DNA of 64,000 bases from Tillus elongatus. Taxonomy: Eukaryota > Arthropoda > Insecta > Coleoptera > Cleridae. Location of the stretch: NCBI GenBank assembly GCA_964006375.1, contig OZ023268.1, positions 88,292,358-88,356,357 of the forward strand. The letters run 5' to 3'. How positions within the stretch are numbered: position 1 is the stretch's first letter; each line of letters begins with the position of its first letter. A model generated the notes under the pieces. The model searched no databases. It was not told the DNA's origin and saw only the letters and a list, made by a program, of their open reading frames with translations. Positions 1 to 13,829 of this stretch are shown one piece after another. The position numbers and the translations under genes were made by a program.

Positions 1-200
1 AAAAATTAATTATTAAATTGAAAAATATTTACTCAGGCAAATATTTCTTAAATTTATATATTCTTTGCAGACCTCTTCATCTATCTTGTTCATTTTTAAC
101 AAATGGTCTAAATCCGTTAGCGTTTCTTTTATGGGAACACTGGGAAATAAAACCTCGCCTTCAACCGATTTAAAATTTCTAACTTTATTAATAAATTAAA
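1..200 (-). other. Unrecognised open stretch at window edge
   Basis: On the minus strand bases about 195-7 are open for roughly 63 codons, ending at TAA. The peptide includes VEGEVLFPSVPIKETLTDLD and KMNKIDEEVCKEYINLRN. It has no Met near its start and no convincing splice border, and I do not recognise the family. It could be a transposase fragment or chance. It does not resemble the channel C-tail. Confidence 0.25.
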
Positions 201-1413
201 GTGAATTTGAAAGTGAATTGTTTTTGTTTAATCTGCAAACTTTTAAATTCGCTTGGTAACTATTCCGATTTTCCGGGTTTATGGATTTTTGGGAGACAAT
301 ACTTTTTAGGAACTATAGGATTTGAAACTTGTAACTTTTTCCCTAAATCTTTTGTAATAAGATTATGACGTCTCTTTAAATTGTTTTTAACTGCTGAAAT
401 GATTTTTGGAAGAGAGAGAGAGAGAGAGAGAGAGCTTCGTCTGAATTGGGTTCTCCAAATTGTACTTATCAGTGCTCATCACAGGTTCCAATCTTCACTT
501 ACAGAACAAATCATTTAAATCTTAAGCAGCATAGAAACGCTTAAGAATCGCTGTATGACCTATGGTTATACTTTTTAAAGTGTCAACTACAGGAATCTGT
601 AAATTTTCGATAGACGTAGCCTTATGTTGGTTGTTAGAAATTTTCAACGCCTTCTAGAGGTCAAATTTAAACGAACGCATGTTACTAGGAAAGGGTACTT
701 TATTTTTTAAATTTTGGAGTCATATTTTGATGTAAAGGTATACTGTAAGCTGCAAGGTTATGATTAGATGTCAGTTACCGAAACAAAGTTACCACTAATT
801 ATTAATGATTTAACGAACAACAAAACAGTTGCATAATTTGACAAACAGTCTTTGGGCGGGAGATACAGAATTATGAGGAAACACATACCTAACAGTAAAG
901 AAAGTGTAGCAAATACAATACAAGGGATTTTTTAGTTATCAAAGTAATTTGATATATAGTTATAAATGACTATCTAAAATACACTTTTACATATATTCTA
1001 ATAGAACGAGTGAATATAGTTTTAACAGCGAGAATGATTCACATATACAAGGTACTAAGGGTATAAAGCATAAATTATACTTTAGCTTTTCTATCCTGAC
1101 AATGACAGAGTTCACAAAGCACCATCAGTTGAATAGTTGTGTCAACACATGTCCCGCTGAGTTACTGCTGGAACTTAACTGTTGCCGATTGGTCAAAACG
1201 GCAGACAAACGTCACAAAATAGTGCTTGAAATCAACACTTTGTTCAACAGTTTCCAACTGCTGAAATCTATCGGCTGTTGGCGCCTGTGAACTTAGCCAT
1301 TATCATATAAACAAACAAAGCATTTTACCAAGTGATGTTTGAATTACTTTTCTTTGAAAAAAATAAAATATTACACAGACACTGATCAACATAATTAGAG
1401 TACTTGTTTAGAC
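201..1413. other. Intergenic or intronic AT-rich DNA
   Basis: No gene is visible. There is a short (GA)n run at about 411-434. The next 90 bases (about 438-535) are, on the minus strand, one end of the hairpin repeat seen at 23108, 27725 and 52306 (GTGATGAGCACTGATAAGTAC). A 62-codon plus-strand open stretch at 1102-1290 lies in a segment bounded by short inverted words AGTTCACA and TGTGAACT, and is unlikely to be coding. Confidence 0.5.
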
Positions 1414-1421
1414 GTCTACAT

Positions 1422-1564
1422 ACAGGGCCGGATCCAGATATTTTTTCTGGGGAGGTACAAGGTGTGATGGAAACTCCACAGGACCCAAAAAACCGTATTA
1501 AAGTCCATGCTCTTTGCCTACTTCTAACCGTCTGGGGAGGGGGGGGGGGTCTGCAGGGGCCCTT
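1422..1564. mobile_element. Short hAT-type MITE with 8-bp target duplication
   Basis: A 143-bp segment is bounded by identical 8-bp words GTCTACAT at 1414-1421 and 1565-1572. The ends begin ACAGGGCCGG and finish GGGGCCCTT, so they share the inverted word AGGGCC. CAGGGCCGGATCC-type ends with 8-bp duplications are typical of non-autonomous hAT elements. It encodes nothing, and an internal G-run is present near 1534-1549. Confidence 0.6.
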
Positions 1565-1572
1565 GTCTACAT

Positions 1573-1902
1573 ACATCTGTTAAAGGAAATGATTAACATA
1601 TGATTTTTTCCTTATTTTGTATTTTAGACTATTACTGACAAAGTTCAGAAAAAATTACGACGAATCATCTACCTGTCTTGTTTCTACAGACGCTCTAATG
1701 CAGAAAATGTTTCAAAATAGAGTAGTTTTTGACCGTAAAACAAAAAACCATTAATAATGAAAGTGGTTCTTCTACACGATAAATCACATTTAAATAATTT
1801 TACTGCCTGTGGATTTTAGTAAGTCAAACATGCGTTAACTAAGTGATGTTACAGTTACGAGTGCTGTGTACTCCTTGAAGATGGTCAATTTACGTGATAT
1901 GC
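1573..1902. other. No recognisable feature
   Basis: AT-rich DNA between the MITE and the SINE, with stop codons in all frames and no repeat that I recognise. Confidence 0.5.
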
Positions 1903-1915
1903 GGCAAACCAGCTT

Positions 1916-2258
1916 TTTTTTACTTTAACGTCGGCCTATTTCCGCGACTATCACCGACGCCAGGGAGCAGTTTCACCTCACTATCCTAGAAATTTTGTCG
2001 AACCCCCGCCTTTCTGTAAGGAGGGGAGGGATATTTAACGCGCCTAACATCGTATAGACACGGGACCCATAGCTTTACTCACCCTCCGAAGGGCGGAACG
2101 TGCATACAGTCAACTTGCTCAAATACAATGTCAGAAGCACGGTTGATGTTAATTTATTATAGTTTGTACAGAAAAAATGAAAGGAATACTCCGGGAATCG
2201 AACCCAGCATCCTTCGGTTCAGAGGCACATGTTCTTATCTTTGGACCACCGAGGCTCT
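1916..2258 (-). mobile_element. tRNA-derived SINE, copy 1
   Basis: The element reads on the minus strand. Its head (about 2258-2185) is tRNA-like, with an A box of the TGGTCC(A)(N)nG type and a B box GGTTCGATTCC, the internal promoter of RNA polymerase III. The body continues to an A-rich tail at about 1916-1925. Thirteen-base direct repeats GGCAAACCAGCTT flank it at 1903-1915 and 2259-2271, the expected target duplication of LINE-driven retroposition. The body is shared with 35442-35801. Confidence 0.85.
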
Positions 2259-2617
2259 GGCAAACCAGCTTCAAACAACTAATAGTAGTAGTAGTAGTAG
2301 CTTTATTTATTTGTTTATATTTAATTTCACAATGTGTCTTCCAAATAAGCCAGTTAGGTTTGCGTTTGTAATAAACACGATTAAAATTCCTTTTTTTTTA
2401 AACGAAACTGCCAAATATTCTGTTTAGCAATCATTTCAAAAATTCTAAATATTTAGCTCCATTTTGCATTGTTATTTTACATGTGCTGCGTAGTATGGAA
2501 TAAAATATAGAACGGGTAGATATATGTAGGGGTTTTGGGTATGGCTGTATAATAAAAGGTACCTATCTGGACAACAACAGGTATATTACGGCTAGATGCA
2601 TTTTCGCAACAATTAGA

Positions 2618-2660
2618 ACCGTAGACCGGTTTCGCTCTCATTAGAGCTCTTCAGTACGGC
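2618..2660 (-). ncRNA. Hammerhead ribozyme motif, type I, copy 1
   Basis: Read on the minus strand: helix I CCGTA, core CTGAAGA, helix II GCTCT, loop AATG, AGAGC, GAAA, a very short helix III (A-C/G-U with loop CG), cleavage triplet GTC, and helix I TACGG. All invariant hammerhead core positions are present, and cleavage would fall between 2624 and 2623. Such short helix III forms often work best as dimers, which a tandem array would supply. I saw the match by eye; no covariance model was run. Confidence 0.8.
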
Positions 2661-2927
2661 ATACCAATTGTAGCAAAAATGCACCAAAAGTAATACGGCT
2701 ATAGTATAGCCTGCCTTAAATCACTAAGTGAGTGGTGGACGTGCCGCCACCTAGTTGCGGAACCAAGTACTATGTTGTCACGCCAGCTCCAAATAACCCA
2801 AAGTGTTAAAAAAATAGAGACTGTATACAACTAACTAACAATTTAGAAAATTGTCAGCTCTGGCCCATTTCTACCCCAATATAGGGACAAAGTATGTAAG
2901 GCTAGATGCATTTTCGCAACAATTAGA

Positions 2928-2970
2928 ACCGTAGACCGGTTTCGCTCTCATTAGAGCTCTTCAGTACGGC
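2928..2970 (-). ncRNA. Hammerhead ribozyme motif, type I, copy 2
   Basis: Identical to the first copy in every core and helix base, exactly 310 bp downstream, so transcription of the array would give a 310-nt RNA between two cleavage sites. Confidence 0.8.
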
Positions 2971-3237
2971 ATACCAATTGTAGCAAAAATGCACCAAAAG
3001 TAATACGGCTATAGTATAGCCAGCCTTAAATCACTAAGTGAATGATGGACGTGCCGCCACCTAGTTGCGGAACCAAGTAGTATGTTGTCACGCCAGCTCC
3101 AAATAACATAAAGTGTTAAAAAAATAGAGGCTGTATACAACTAACTAACAATTTAGAAAATTGTCAGCCCTGGCCCATTTCTACCTCAATATAGGGACAA
3201 AGTATGTAAGGCTAGATGCATTTTCGCAACAATTAGA

Positions 3238-3280
3238 ACCGTAGACCGGTTTCACTCTCATTAGAGCTCTTCAGTACGGC
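3238..3280 (-). ncRNA. Hammerhead ribozyme motif, type I, copy 3
   Basis: Same core as copies 1 and 2, except that the last base of helix II is changed, so the pair next to GAAA is a G-T wobble. Core boxes, GTC triplet and helix I are intact. Reduced activity is possible. Confidence 0.7.
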
Positions 3281-3544
3281 ATACCAATTGTAGCAAAAAT
3301 GCACCAAAAGTAATACGGCTATAGTATAGCCAGCCTTAAATCACTAAGTGAGTGGTGGACGTGCCGCCACCTAGTTGCGGAACCAAGTAGTATGTTGTCA
3401 CGCCAGCTCCAAATAACACAAAGTGTTAAAAAAAAGGCTGTATACAACTAACTAACAATTTAGCAAACTGTCAGCGCTGGCCCATATCTACCTCAATATA
3501 GGGGCAAAGTATGTAAAGCTAGATGCATTTTCGCAACAATTAGA

Positions 3545-3587
3545 ATTGTATACCGGTTTCGCTCTCATTAGAGCTCTTCAGTACGGC
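3545..3587 (-). ncRNA. Degenerate hammerhead motif, copy 4
   Basis: The CTGAAGA box, helix II and GAAA are intact, but the cleavage triplet is GTA and the 3' strand of helix I is changed (TACAA instead of TACGG), so helix I pairs poorly. It ends the direct series, just before the array flips orientation. Confidence 0.5.
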
Positions 3588-3599
3588 ATACCAATTGTA

Positions 3600-3642
3600 T
3601 GCTGTACTGAAGAGCTCTAATGAGAGTGAAACAGGTCTGTGG
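3600..3642 (+). ncRNA. Hammerhead motif, inverted copy
   Basis: On the plus strand: CTGTA, CTGAAGA, GCTCT-AATG-AGAGT, GAAA, CAGGTC, TGTGG. The core is complete, but helix I now relies on G-T wobbles. A second inverted unit near 3870-3900 keeps GAAACCGG but has lost the CTGAAGA box and helix II through a deletion of about 80 bases. Confidence 0.5.
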
Positions 3643-4109
3643 TTCTAATTGTTGCGAAAATGCATCTAGCCTTACATACTTTGTCCCTATATTGGAGTAG
3701 AAATGGGCCAGGGCTGACAATTTTCTAAATTGTTAGTTAGTTGTATACAGTCTCTATTTTTTTTAACACTTTGGGTTATTTTGAGCTGGCGTGACAACAT
3801 ACTACTTGGTTCCGCAACTAGGTGGCGGCACGTCCACCACTCACTTAGTGATTTAAGGCTGGCTATACTATTAGCGAAACCGGTTTACGGTTCTAATTGT
3901 TGCGAAAATGCATCTAGCCTTACATACTTTGTCCCTATATTGGGGTAGAAATGGGCCAGGGCTGACAATTTTCTAAATTGTTAGTTAGTTGTATACAGTC
4001 TCTATTTTTTTTAACACTTTGGGTTATTTGGATCTGGCGTGACAACACACTACTTGGTTCCGCAACTAGGTGGCGGCACGTCCACCACTCACTTAGTAAC
4101 AGGTATATT

Positions 4110-4806
4110 GTCAATTCTTGTCTATGTCGGCCAACTTGTTATTGCTCGTGAGCTACCAAATGTACTTCAAAATATATTCGGCGTGATAATCTGATTAAAC
4201 AGTTAAAAGAAAGGTCAAAGGAGTCAATCTGAATTCTCGTAGGCCAGTTTCAGTTCATCGCGTGGGTAGAAATCACAAACTGTGCACACGGGAATGTTTA
4301 ATGGCATCTCTGATGCTGGAGACCGGTTGTTTTACAGACTAATATTTATATAATATATATTATTTTATGGTACGAGTGTGCAGATATTTCAAAGATCCAT
4401 ACAATGCCCAGTGTATAAGGAGCTGAGCCGATTTAGAGGTGGATCGTCACGGCTTGGGGACAGCGTGATTATAGATGGTTGAATTGGATTGCATTCAAGA
4501 GCATCTTGTAGTATTTGTGAACAATTTCAGCGATGAATTTATCCCGAAACAGGATAATTGAAGGATTCACACTTAAAATGTAACGAGATATGTTCTTCGA
4601 GAATAGGAAACCCAAGTAATAAAATGGTTAGCCATAAGTCCAGACTGAAATATCATCGAGTACCTTTAGAATTTACTCTAGAGGGGTATTAAGAAGCCAC
4701 TCGGAGTTTTCAGGATGTGGATGAGGTTCTTTTATATAATAAAAGAATTTGTTACAAGGCGTGTTAAGACATTTTATTCGCAACATGTAACGCTGTATGT
4801 AGTTGC
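4110..4806. other. No recognisable feature
   Basis: AT-rich DNA between the hammerhead array and the LINE end. A 66-codon open stretch begins at 4715 on the plus strand and runs into the LINE 3' end, so it is fortuitous. Confidence 0.5.
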
Positions 4807-6935
4807 TGTAGTTTTTTTTATTTATTTTTTATTTCAACAACACACCACGAGGGCTTACAGCCTAAATACTATCGTACCGTGGATGTCGACAAGGAGGAAA
4901 GAGGCAACTTGTTAATTCTGGACTTGAAGGTTTGGAGGTTCGGGGGAGAAGGAAAAACATGTGCCGGCAAGGAATTCCACAACTTGGAGTCCTCGGGACA
5001 AAAGAGCGGGCATAACAAGATGTTCTATGTCTGGTGACCTGGACAGTAAAAGGGTGCATTCGCTCTGTTCCCCTGGTAGATCTGTTGGGGGCAGCAGGTG
5101 GGGGAACTATGGAGGAAAGCTCATCTGAGCAGTGCCTGTGCAGATATCTATAAAAGAGAGAGAGAGGTCACCAACGGCACGTCGGTGGGCAAGGGATGGC
5201 AGCCTTTGGGTGAGGGTAGGGTCACCTGTGAGACGTATAGCTCTCTTCTGAATGGAGTCCAGGATAGCGAGTGTAGAAGCAGCAGTAGCACCCCAGATGT
5301 GGAAGCAGTATTCGAGGTTTGATCTTATTTGTGAAGTATATAAGGTATAGAGATTAGCTCGTGAAAAGTATTTGCGAGCCCGGAAGAGGAAACCTAATTT
5401 CTTAGCAGCCGCTTCTGTAATTGACGTGACATGTTGGTGCCAATTGAGATTTCGATCCACAGAAATGGCAACAAGTGAAAAGGAGTCATTACTTTGAATA
5501 ACTTGGTTGTTCATTGTGATGGGTCTACGGCTGGTGTATCTCTTATGAGAAAGAAAGCAAGACTCTGATTTGGTGGGGTTGAATTGTACAAGATTTCTAC
5601 CTGCCCAGTCTAATATTTTTTGGAGATCCACGGAGACAGAACCCTCCATGAGTCTGCGATCCTCATCTAGTTGGGCTAAAGAGACAGGCTTAGAATATTG
5701 TATATTTGAGTGGAGGGTGCTGTCGTCCGCGTAACTGTGAACTGGGTTGGATGTGCTAGAGAGGAGGTCATTGATGTGGAGAAGAAACAAGGTAGGGGCT
5801 AAAGCTGAACCTTGAGCAACTCCTGCATTAATTGGATACCGTTTAGAGGAATGGCCATCCACGACAACAGAAATGCTCCGGTTGGAGAGGAAATTTGCTG
5901 TCCCGGTACAGAGTTTTGGTGGTAGGTCATAGGCAGGTAGTTTATTAAGCAGCGCTGCGTGCCAGACCTGGTCGAATGCTTTGGATATGGCTAGAGCGAC
6001 AATCTGGGATTCACCGTGTAGTTACATAGACTTGTTCCAAGAATAGGTGACAAAGGAAAGGAGGTCGGCAGTTGGTCTGCGCTGACGGAATCCATACTGC
6101 CTGTCGTGGATTAGACTGTGTTTTTATATACTTTTCCATCACTTTAAGAGACGACTGAAAGGAGAGAAAAAGGCCCGTAATTGCTAGGAAGCGCTTTGGA
6201 TCCTTTCTTGGGGACGGGTTGTACTCGAGCAGTTTTCCAGTTACTAGGGAGTATGCCTCTATTGTAAGATGTCTGAAACAGACGAGTCAGGGTAGGAGCA
6301 AGTTCTGGTGCGCATTTTTTGAGAACAATTGCTGGGATCTCGTCAAGGCCAGAGGCTTTCCTGGTATTAAGAGAAGAGAGCATCTTTCGTACCTTTTTGG
6401 TTTTGAAAATGATATCACACATTTTATGCGCGACATTGGGGACTGTTGGTGGTTGAACGTTTGGATGTGGGTTGAGATTAGAATTGCCGGCGAACAACGA
6501 GGCAAAAAGTTCAGCCCTGCCCAGGGCGGTAGAAACAATTTCATCCCATGAGACAAGAAGTGGGAACGTGCTTTTGCAGAAATTATTCCCAATAGATTTA
6601 GCAAGAGTCCAGAAGGGTTTCCTGCCGCTGGAGCTTAAGAGGATTTTGTTTGTGTTGTGGTTATTAAACGAGTTTTTTGCCTCAGAAAGAATGCGGACAT
6701 AGCGGTTTCTTGCGTCGTTAAATGCTTGACGGTTTTCTTGACTGGGATTGTGTAGAAGCGTTTTGTGAGCTTTGACCTTTTCAAGTCTGGCCTTGTCACA
6801 GGATTTAGAGAACCAGGGCTTTTAAATGGCTGCAGAGGTTTTCTGTGTACGCGGAATAAATAATTCCATGCCAGCTTGGATAATTTCGGTGACGTTTTGT
6901 GAGATGTCAGAGGGGTCAGGATGAGAGAAGCAGTT
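4807..6935 (-). mobile_element. 5'-truncated LINE, copy 1
   Basis: The minus strand carries reverse transcriptase pieces of a non-LTR retrotransposon, probably of the Jockey/CR1 group. The 5' part has RKMLSSLNTRKASGLDEIPA (about 6390). The middle has GVAQGSALAPTLFLLHIND and the catalytic YADDSTLHS (about 5830-5730). The C-terminal region ends about 5107 (SIQKRAIRLTGD). The 3' UTR ends in an A-rich tail at 4807-4830. Compared with the copy at 48157-51200 it has a 26-nt deletion near 6124, frameshifts and stops, and is cut off at about 6935. It is a dead element. Confidence 0.9.
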
Positions 6936-6959
6936 GTGGCACACGTTCTAGTAAGCTCT

Positions 6960-7773
6960 CACCTAACAGAATTTCGGTTACATTTCACAACTGATTTTCA
7001 TAAACTTCTAAACTTTTAAACTAGTACAGCATATATTGATTATTTGTATTTTCTTAAGTTATTTTAAAAAGACCGTAAACTTAATTATATAATTGCGTTT
7101 ATCTCTTTTGTTTAAAAAAAGCTGAACGGCCAAAGAAGTAGTGCTTCTCTAATTTTGCTGATCAATGCATAATTAAAGAAAAAACTATAATTTATGCTTT
7201 ATGTGGAATTTTCATCAGTTTGCATAACAGTATACAAGGGTAAGATGTGCATCCCTCCAAACCTGGTCTGTGCTAGAACTACGAATTAATAATTGACATC
7301 TTCTTCTTGTTGTGGGTATACTTTCATCTATCCAACTTCCATACTCATCTGTGCTCTATAAATATACATAACATACAGTACATAGCTTTATATTTGGAAG
7401 TAATAGTTTGACGACGTAAAACTTTAAAGATGTGGCTTGGACTTGAATGTACACTTTGGACAAACCAGCTTCATTACAACAAAAATTTCAATATATCGAT
7501 TGTGTTGACAACAAAACAGGCCCTAAATCTTATCGTCAAATTAACTTTATGGATAAATCCATTGTCAGCTTTTACGTTATATTTTGATGAGGCGGGTTTC
7601 TACAAAATGTATCTATTACATTCTACATTGAAAATATCATCGTGTTATTTGGTTAACGCAATAATTTAATGTTTGCAGTGTTTTCATTGTATTATTCACC
7701 AAAGGGTGGATGTGTACTTATCTTTTATGTGATATGCCAGTTGAAATGGCAACTAAAATCCTTATGTACATAC
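6960..7773. other. Intron, no recognisable feature
   Basis: AT-rich DNA downstream of the C-tail exon of the channel. The plus-strand open stretches at 7430 and 7669 are shadows of AT-rich sequence and of the channel exon. I searched for a further channel exon here and saw none. Confidence 0.5.
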
Positions 7774-7947
7774 CTTTGTGAGTGGTCTATGTTGTCTTTG
7801 ATACTCCTGGTCCATTTGCAGAGCCAAACAAAGTTCTCTTCTTTCTTCCATTTCTTGTTTTTCTTGGAATTCTCTTTCTAATTGATTATCCATGTCTTGT
7901 TCGTCTTCTAAATGTTTGTGGGATTCTTCCAAGTGTTTCATTAGGAC
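7774..7947 (-). CDS. Ca-alpha1T: CaV3 exon: proximal C-terminal tail
   Basis: A 174-nt exon (58 codons, phase 0/0) found by matching the family continuation after IVS6. The minus strand reads ...atgatatag, then GTCCTAATGAAACACTTG, and ends CTCACAAAG before GTATGT. It translates as VLMKHLEESHKHLEDEQDMD, then a charged helix (NQLEREFQEKQEMEERRELC) and a stretch ending QRQHRPLTK. VLMKHLEES directly after the S6 VNVVVA is a hallmark of CaV3 channels. The rest is highly helical with alternating Glu and Lys/Arg, the proximal C-tail gating-brake-like helix. The remaining C-terminal exons were not found in bases 1-7770. Confidence 0.92.
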
Positions 7948-7982
7948 CTATATCATACCATTTAAATAAATTTTCAGATCAT

Positions 7983-8110
7983 AAAAAGTCTGGAAGCAAC
8001 GTGCGTTATGGTACTGAATTTTCACAGAAATATTCTACGGAATTTTTTTATGAAAATTATATGTGCGCCAAGAAAAAAATTAAATTTGTCTGTAATATTT
8101 AATTTAGAAG
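7983..8110. repeat. End fragment of the GTGCGTTATGG repeat family
   Basis: A short match to the terminal word CTGGACGCAGCAAGTGCGTTATGG, followed by TGAATTTTCACA, shared with copies at 30383, 33712 and 39560 and, inverted, at 30675 and 54905. Confidence 0.6.
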
Positions 8111-8509
8111 GCAGATAAAGGTTGGTAACGGGTCTTCGGGTCTTAGAGGCCTTGCAGTAACAAAACCCTGAGAAATGACCACTGCGTTCCAACGAAAAAG
8201 TTGGTGATTCCAGAGTTCGAATTCAGCTCTGCCAACAAATCCTACTTTCACGTCCTCGTAGAGATACTCGTATCTCGCGCGGCTGATAGGTACACGGCAT
8301 GCAGTAAAGTGTGACATGTACCAAAGAGAGAGGGTGAAGGGTGCGTCTCTGGCACCCTATAACTGGAGCATATGATATAAGGAAGACAACCCCTACAGGA
8401 AATCCTGGACCTACAAGTGTGGCGGTTGAACCGACGTGCCAGTAACTAGATATTCGTAAAAATAACATAAAACGCAAAACATTTTGATAAATCGTCTCGG
8501 AGTACGGAT
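8111..8509. other. Unassigned sequence
   Basis: Moderately GC-rich stretch without a supported gene. The two minus-strand open stretches (8099-8317 and 8223-8477) overlap each other and match nothing I know. Confidence 0.4.

Positions 8510-11857
<3,348 letters not shown>

Positions 11858-11925
<68 letters not shown>
11858..11925. repeat. (AT)n microsatellite
   Basis: About 68 bases of TA repeats separating two adjacent mariner-type elements. Confidence 0.9.
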
Positions 11926-11926
<1 letters not shown>

Positions 11927-11929
<3 letters not shown>

Positions 11930-13829
11930 GGTGGCGCATTGAAAACGAAACAGATCGATTTGCGTCCAGAGAATTTTTTTTAATAAACGCTGGAACACGT
12001 CAATTTTAATATTGAGGGGGACATGTTTTGACATAAAACTTAACTTTGTCACATCAACCCCTTAAGCGTGGTGATAACAACCCTTATATTTTAAATAGGG
12101 AACATGGGTCGAGTGTTACATCATTTGAAAGCTCTCTCTTTTCTGAATTCAGCACACTAATATTTTTGGAAGTTTTATCAACTCGTTTAAAAATTATTCA
12201 CAGTTGGATTTGCAAGAACGTATTTCATTCATTGTGATAAGAAATGCACTAATTAGTCAATTTTTCGTTAAAAAATAAATAAAAAACACAACCAAACGTT
12301 CAAAAATGTTTATTCAGTCCGTTCAAATTGTTGACCACCAGCTTCCATACAAAAGTACAAAATTTGTTCAAAACGAGCTCTGACATTCTGGAGCATTTGT
12401 GGAGTTATTAGACGGCATTCTTCAACAATGCGTCGTTGTAATTCTTCCAGAGACTCCGGTTCTGTTGCGAAAATTCTACTCTTTAAATGGCCCCATAGAA
12501 AGAAGTCTAAAGGAGTTAAATCCAGTGATCTAGGGGGCCACTCAATATCACCTTAACGCCCAATCCATTGCTCTGGAAACTCTCTGTTTAAAAACTCCCT
12601 AACACGTTGTGAAAAATGCGGAGGAGCTCCATCTTGTTGAAACACTAATTGATTTTCTTAATAGCGATCATCATTTTCAACAATGTCAATTACTAGAGGG
12701 TAAACGATATCTTGTAGTAACTTTAAATACGTTTCGTTACTCAAATTGCCATCAAGAAAAATTGGTCCGATTAAATGGTCTCCAAAAATGCCAGTCCAGA
12801 TATTCAATTTCTGTGGAGTTTGAGTGTGGACTTCGTGAAAATTTCTTGGATTATTATCTGCCCAATAACGACAACTATGACAATTGACTGTAGAGTTTAA
12901 TAAAAACGTACACTCGTCTGAAAAACAGATATTGAACAGAAAGTTCCCGTTATCAGCTATTCGTGCAGTCATAACTTCATAAAACTCCAGCCGCCGATCA
13001 AAATTATCTTCATTCAGTTGTTGTACAAGATGAATTTTATACGGGTGAAATTTATTCGCTGAATAGTTCTTCTTTTGATGTTTGAAACAGTGGCCAATTT
13101 TCTCGTGCTCAAAGTTGGGTCTGCAGCAATTTGTCCTAAAACTTATATCTCAGTAGTCTCATTTCTAAACGGAAATTCACGTTCAGGATCCCGTTTTTTG
13201 TTGGCTACAGAACCACTTTGTCGAAACTTTGCAACTAACTCCAAAATGTATTTTCTGTTAACATGTTTGTTCGGATGTCGTTCATTAAACAAATTTTCGG
13301 TACGGTTGGCACAGCCATCGTTTTTGAAAAACAGAGTAATTATTTCAACTCTTTCTTCTACAGAATACACCATTGTGAAATTAATTTTCGGTAGTACTAT
13401 CAAGTATCAAACCGATCGATAAACTGAAATAATAAACCGAATCTCTCTCATTCTGATAAGAAATGTTCTGATAGTCAATTTTTTGTTTACCAACAAAACA
13501 TTGACTATCAACACATTTCTTATCGGAATGAGTGAAATGCGTTTTTGCATCTTCAACTGTGAATAATTTTTAAACGAGTTGATAAAACTTCCAAAAAAAA
13601 AATAGTGTGTTGAATTCAGAAAAGAAAGAGCTTTCAAATGATGTAACACTCAACCCATGTTCCCTATTTAAAATATAAGGGTTGTTATCACCACCCTTGA
13701 GGGGTTGATGTGACAAAGTTGAGTTTTATGTCAAAACATGCCCCCTTAATATTATAATTGACGTGTTTCAGCGTTTCTTAAAAAAAATTTCTCTGGACGC
13801 AAATCGGTCTATTTCGTTTTCAATGCGCC

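Larger units (their letters stand above)
2576..4109. repeat. Tandem and inverted array of ~310-bp hammerhead repeats
   Basis: Units starting GCTAGATGCA recur at 2591, 2901, 3211 and 3518 (periods 310, 310 and 307). The first three are nearly full length and about 95% alike by eye, and the fourth stops after its ribozyme region. From about 3600 the repeat reverses and two truncated units follow to 4097. Each unit carries a hammerhead motif and a palindromic GGCTATAGTATAGCC. The array is flanked by a 12-base direct repeat AACAGGTATATT at 2576-2587 and 4098-4109, suggesting it inserted as one block. It has no coding capacity. Confidence 0.85.

Noticed and set aside
1102..1290. 62-codon plus-strand open frame
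   Set aside because: No homology recognised; it lies between short inverted words and is more likely a small repeat.
2185..2258. A functional tRNA gene on the minus strand
   Set aside because: The A and B boxes are present but the sequence does not fold cleanly into a tRNA and continues into a SINE body with tail and target duplication.
2576..4109. CRISPR array
   Set aside because: Units are about 310 bp, nearly identical throughout, without short repeats alternating with unique spacers, and the context is a eukaryotic intron.
7200..7320. Possible further channel exon on the minus strand
   Set aside because: An acceptor-like TAG is followed by a short open stretch, but no donor and no similarity to the CaV3 tail was seen.
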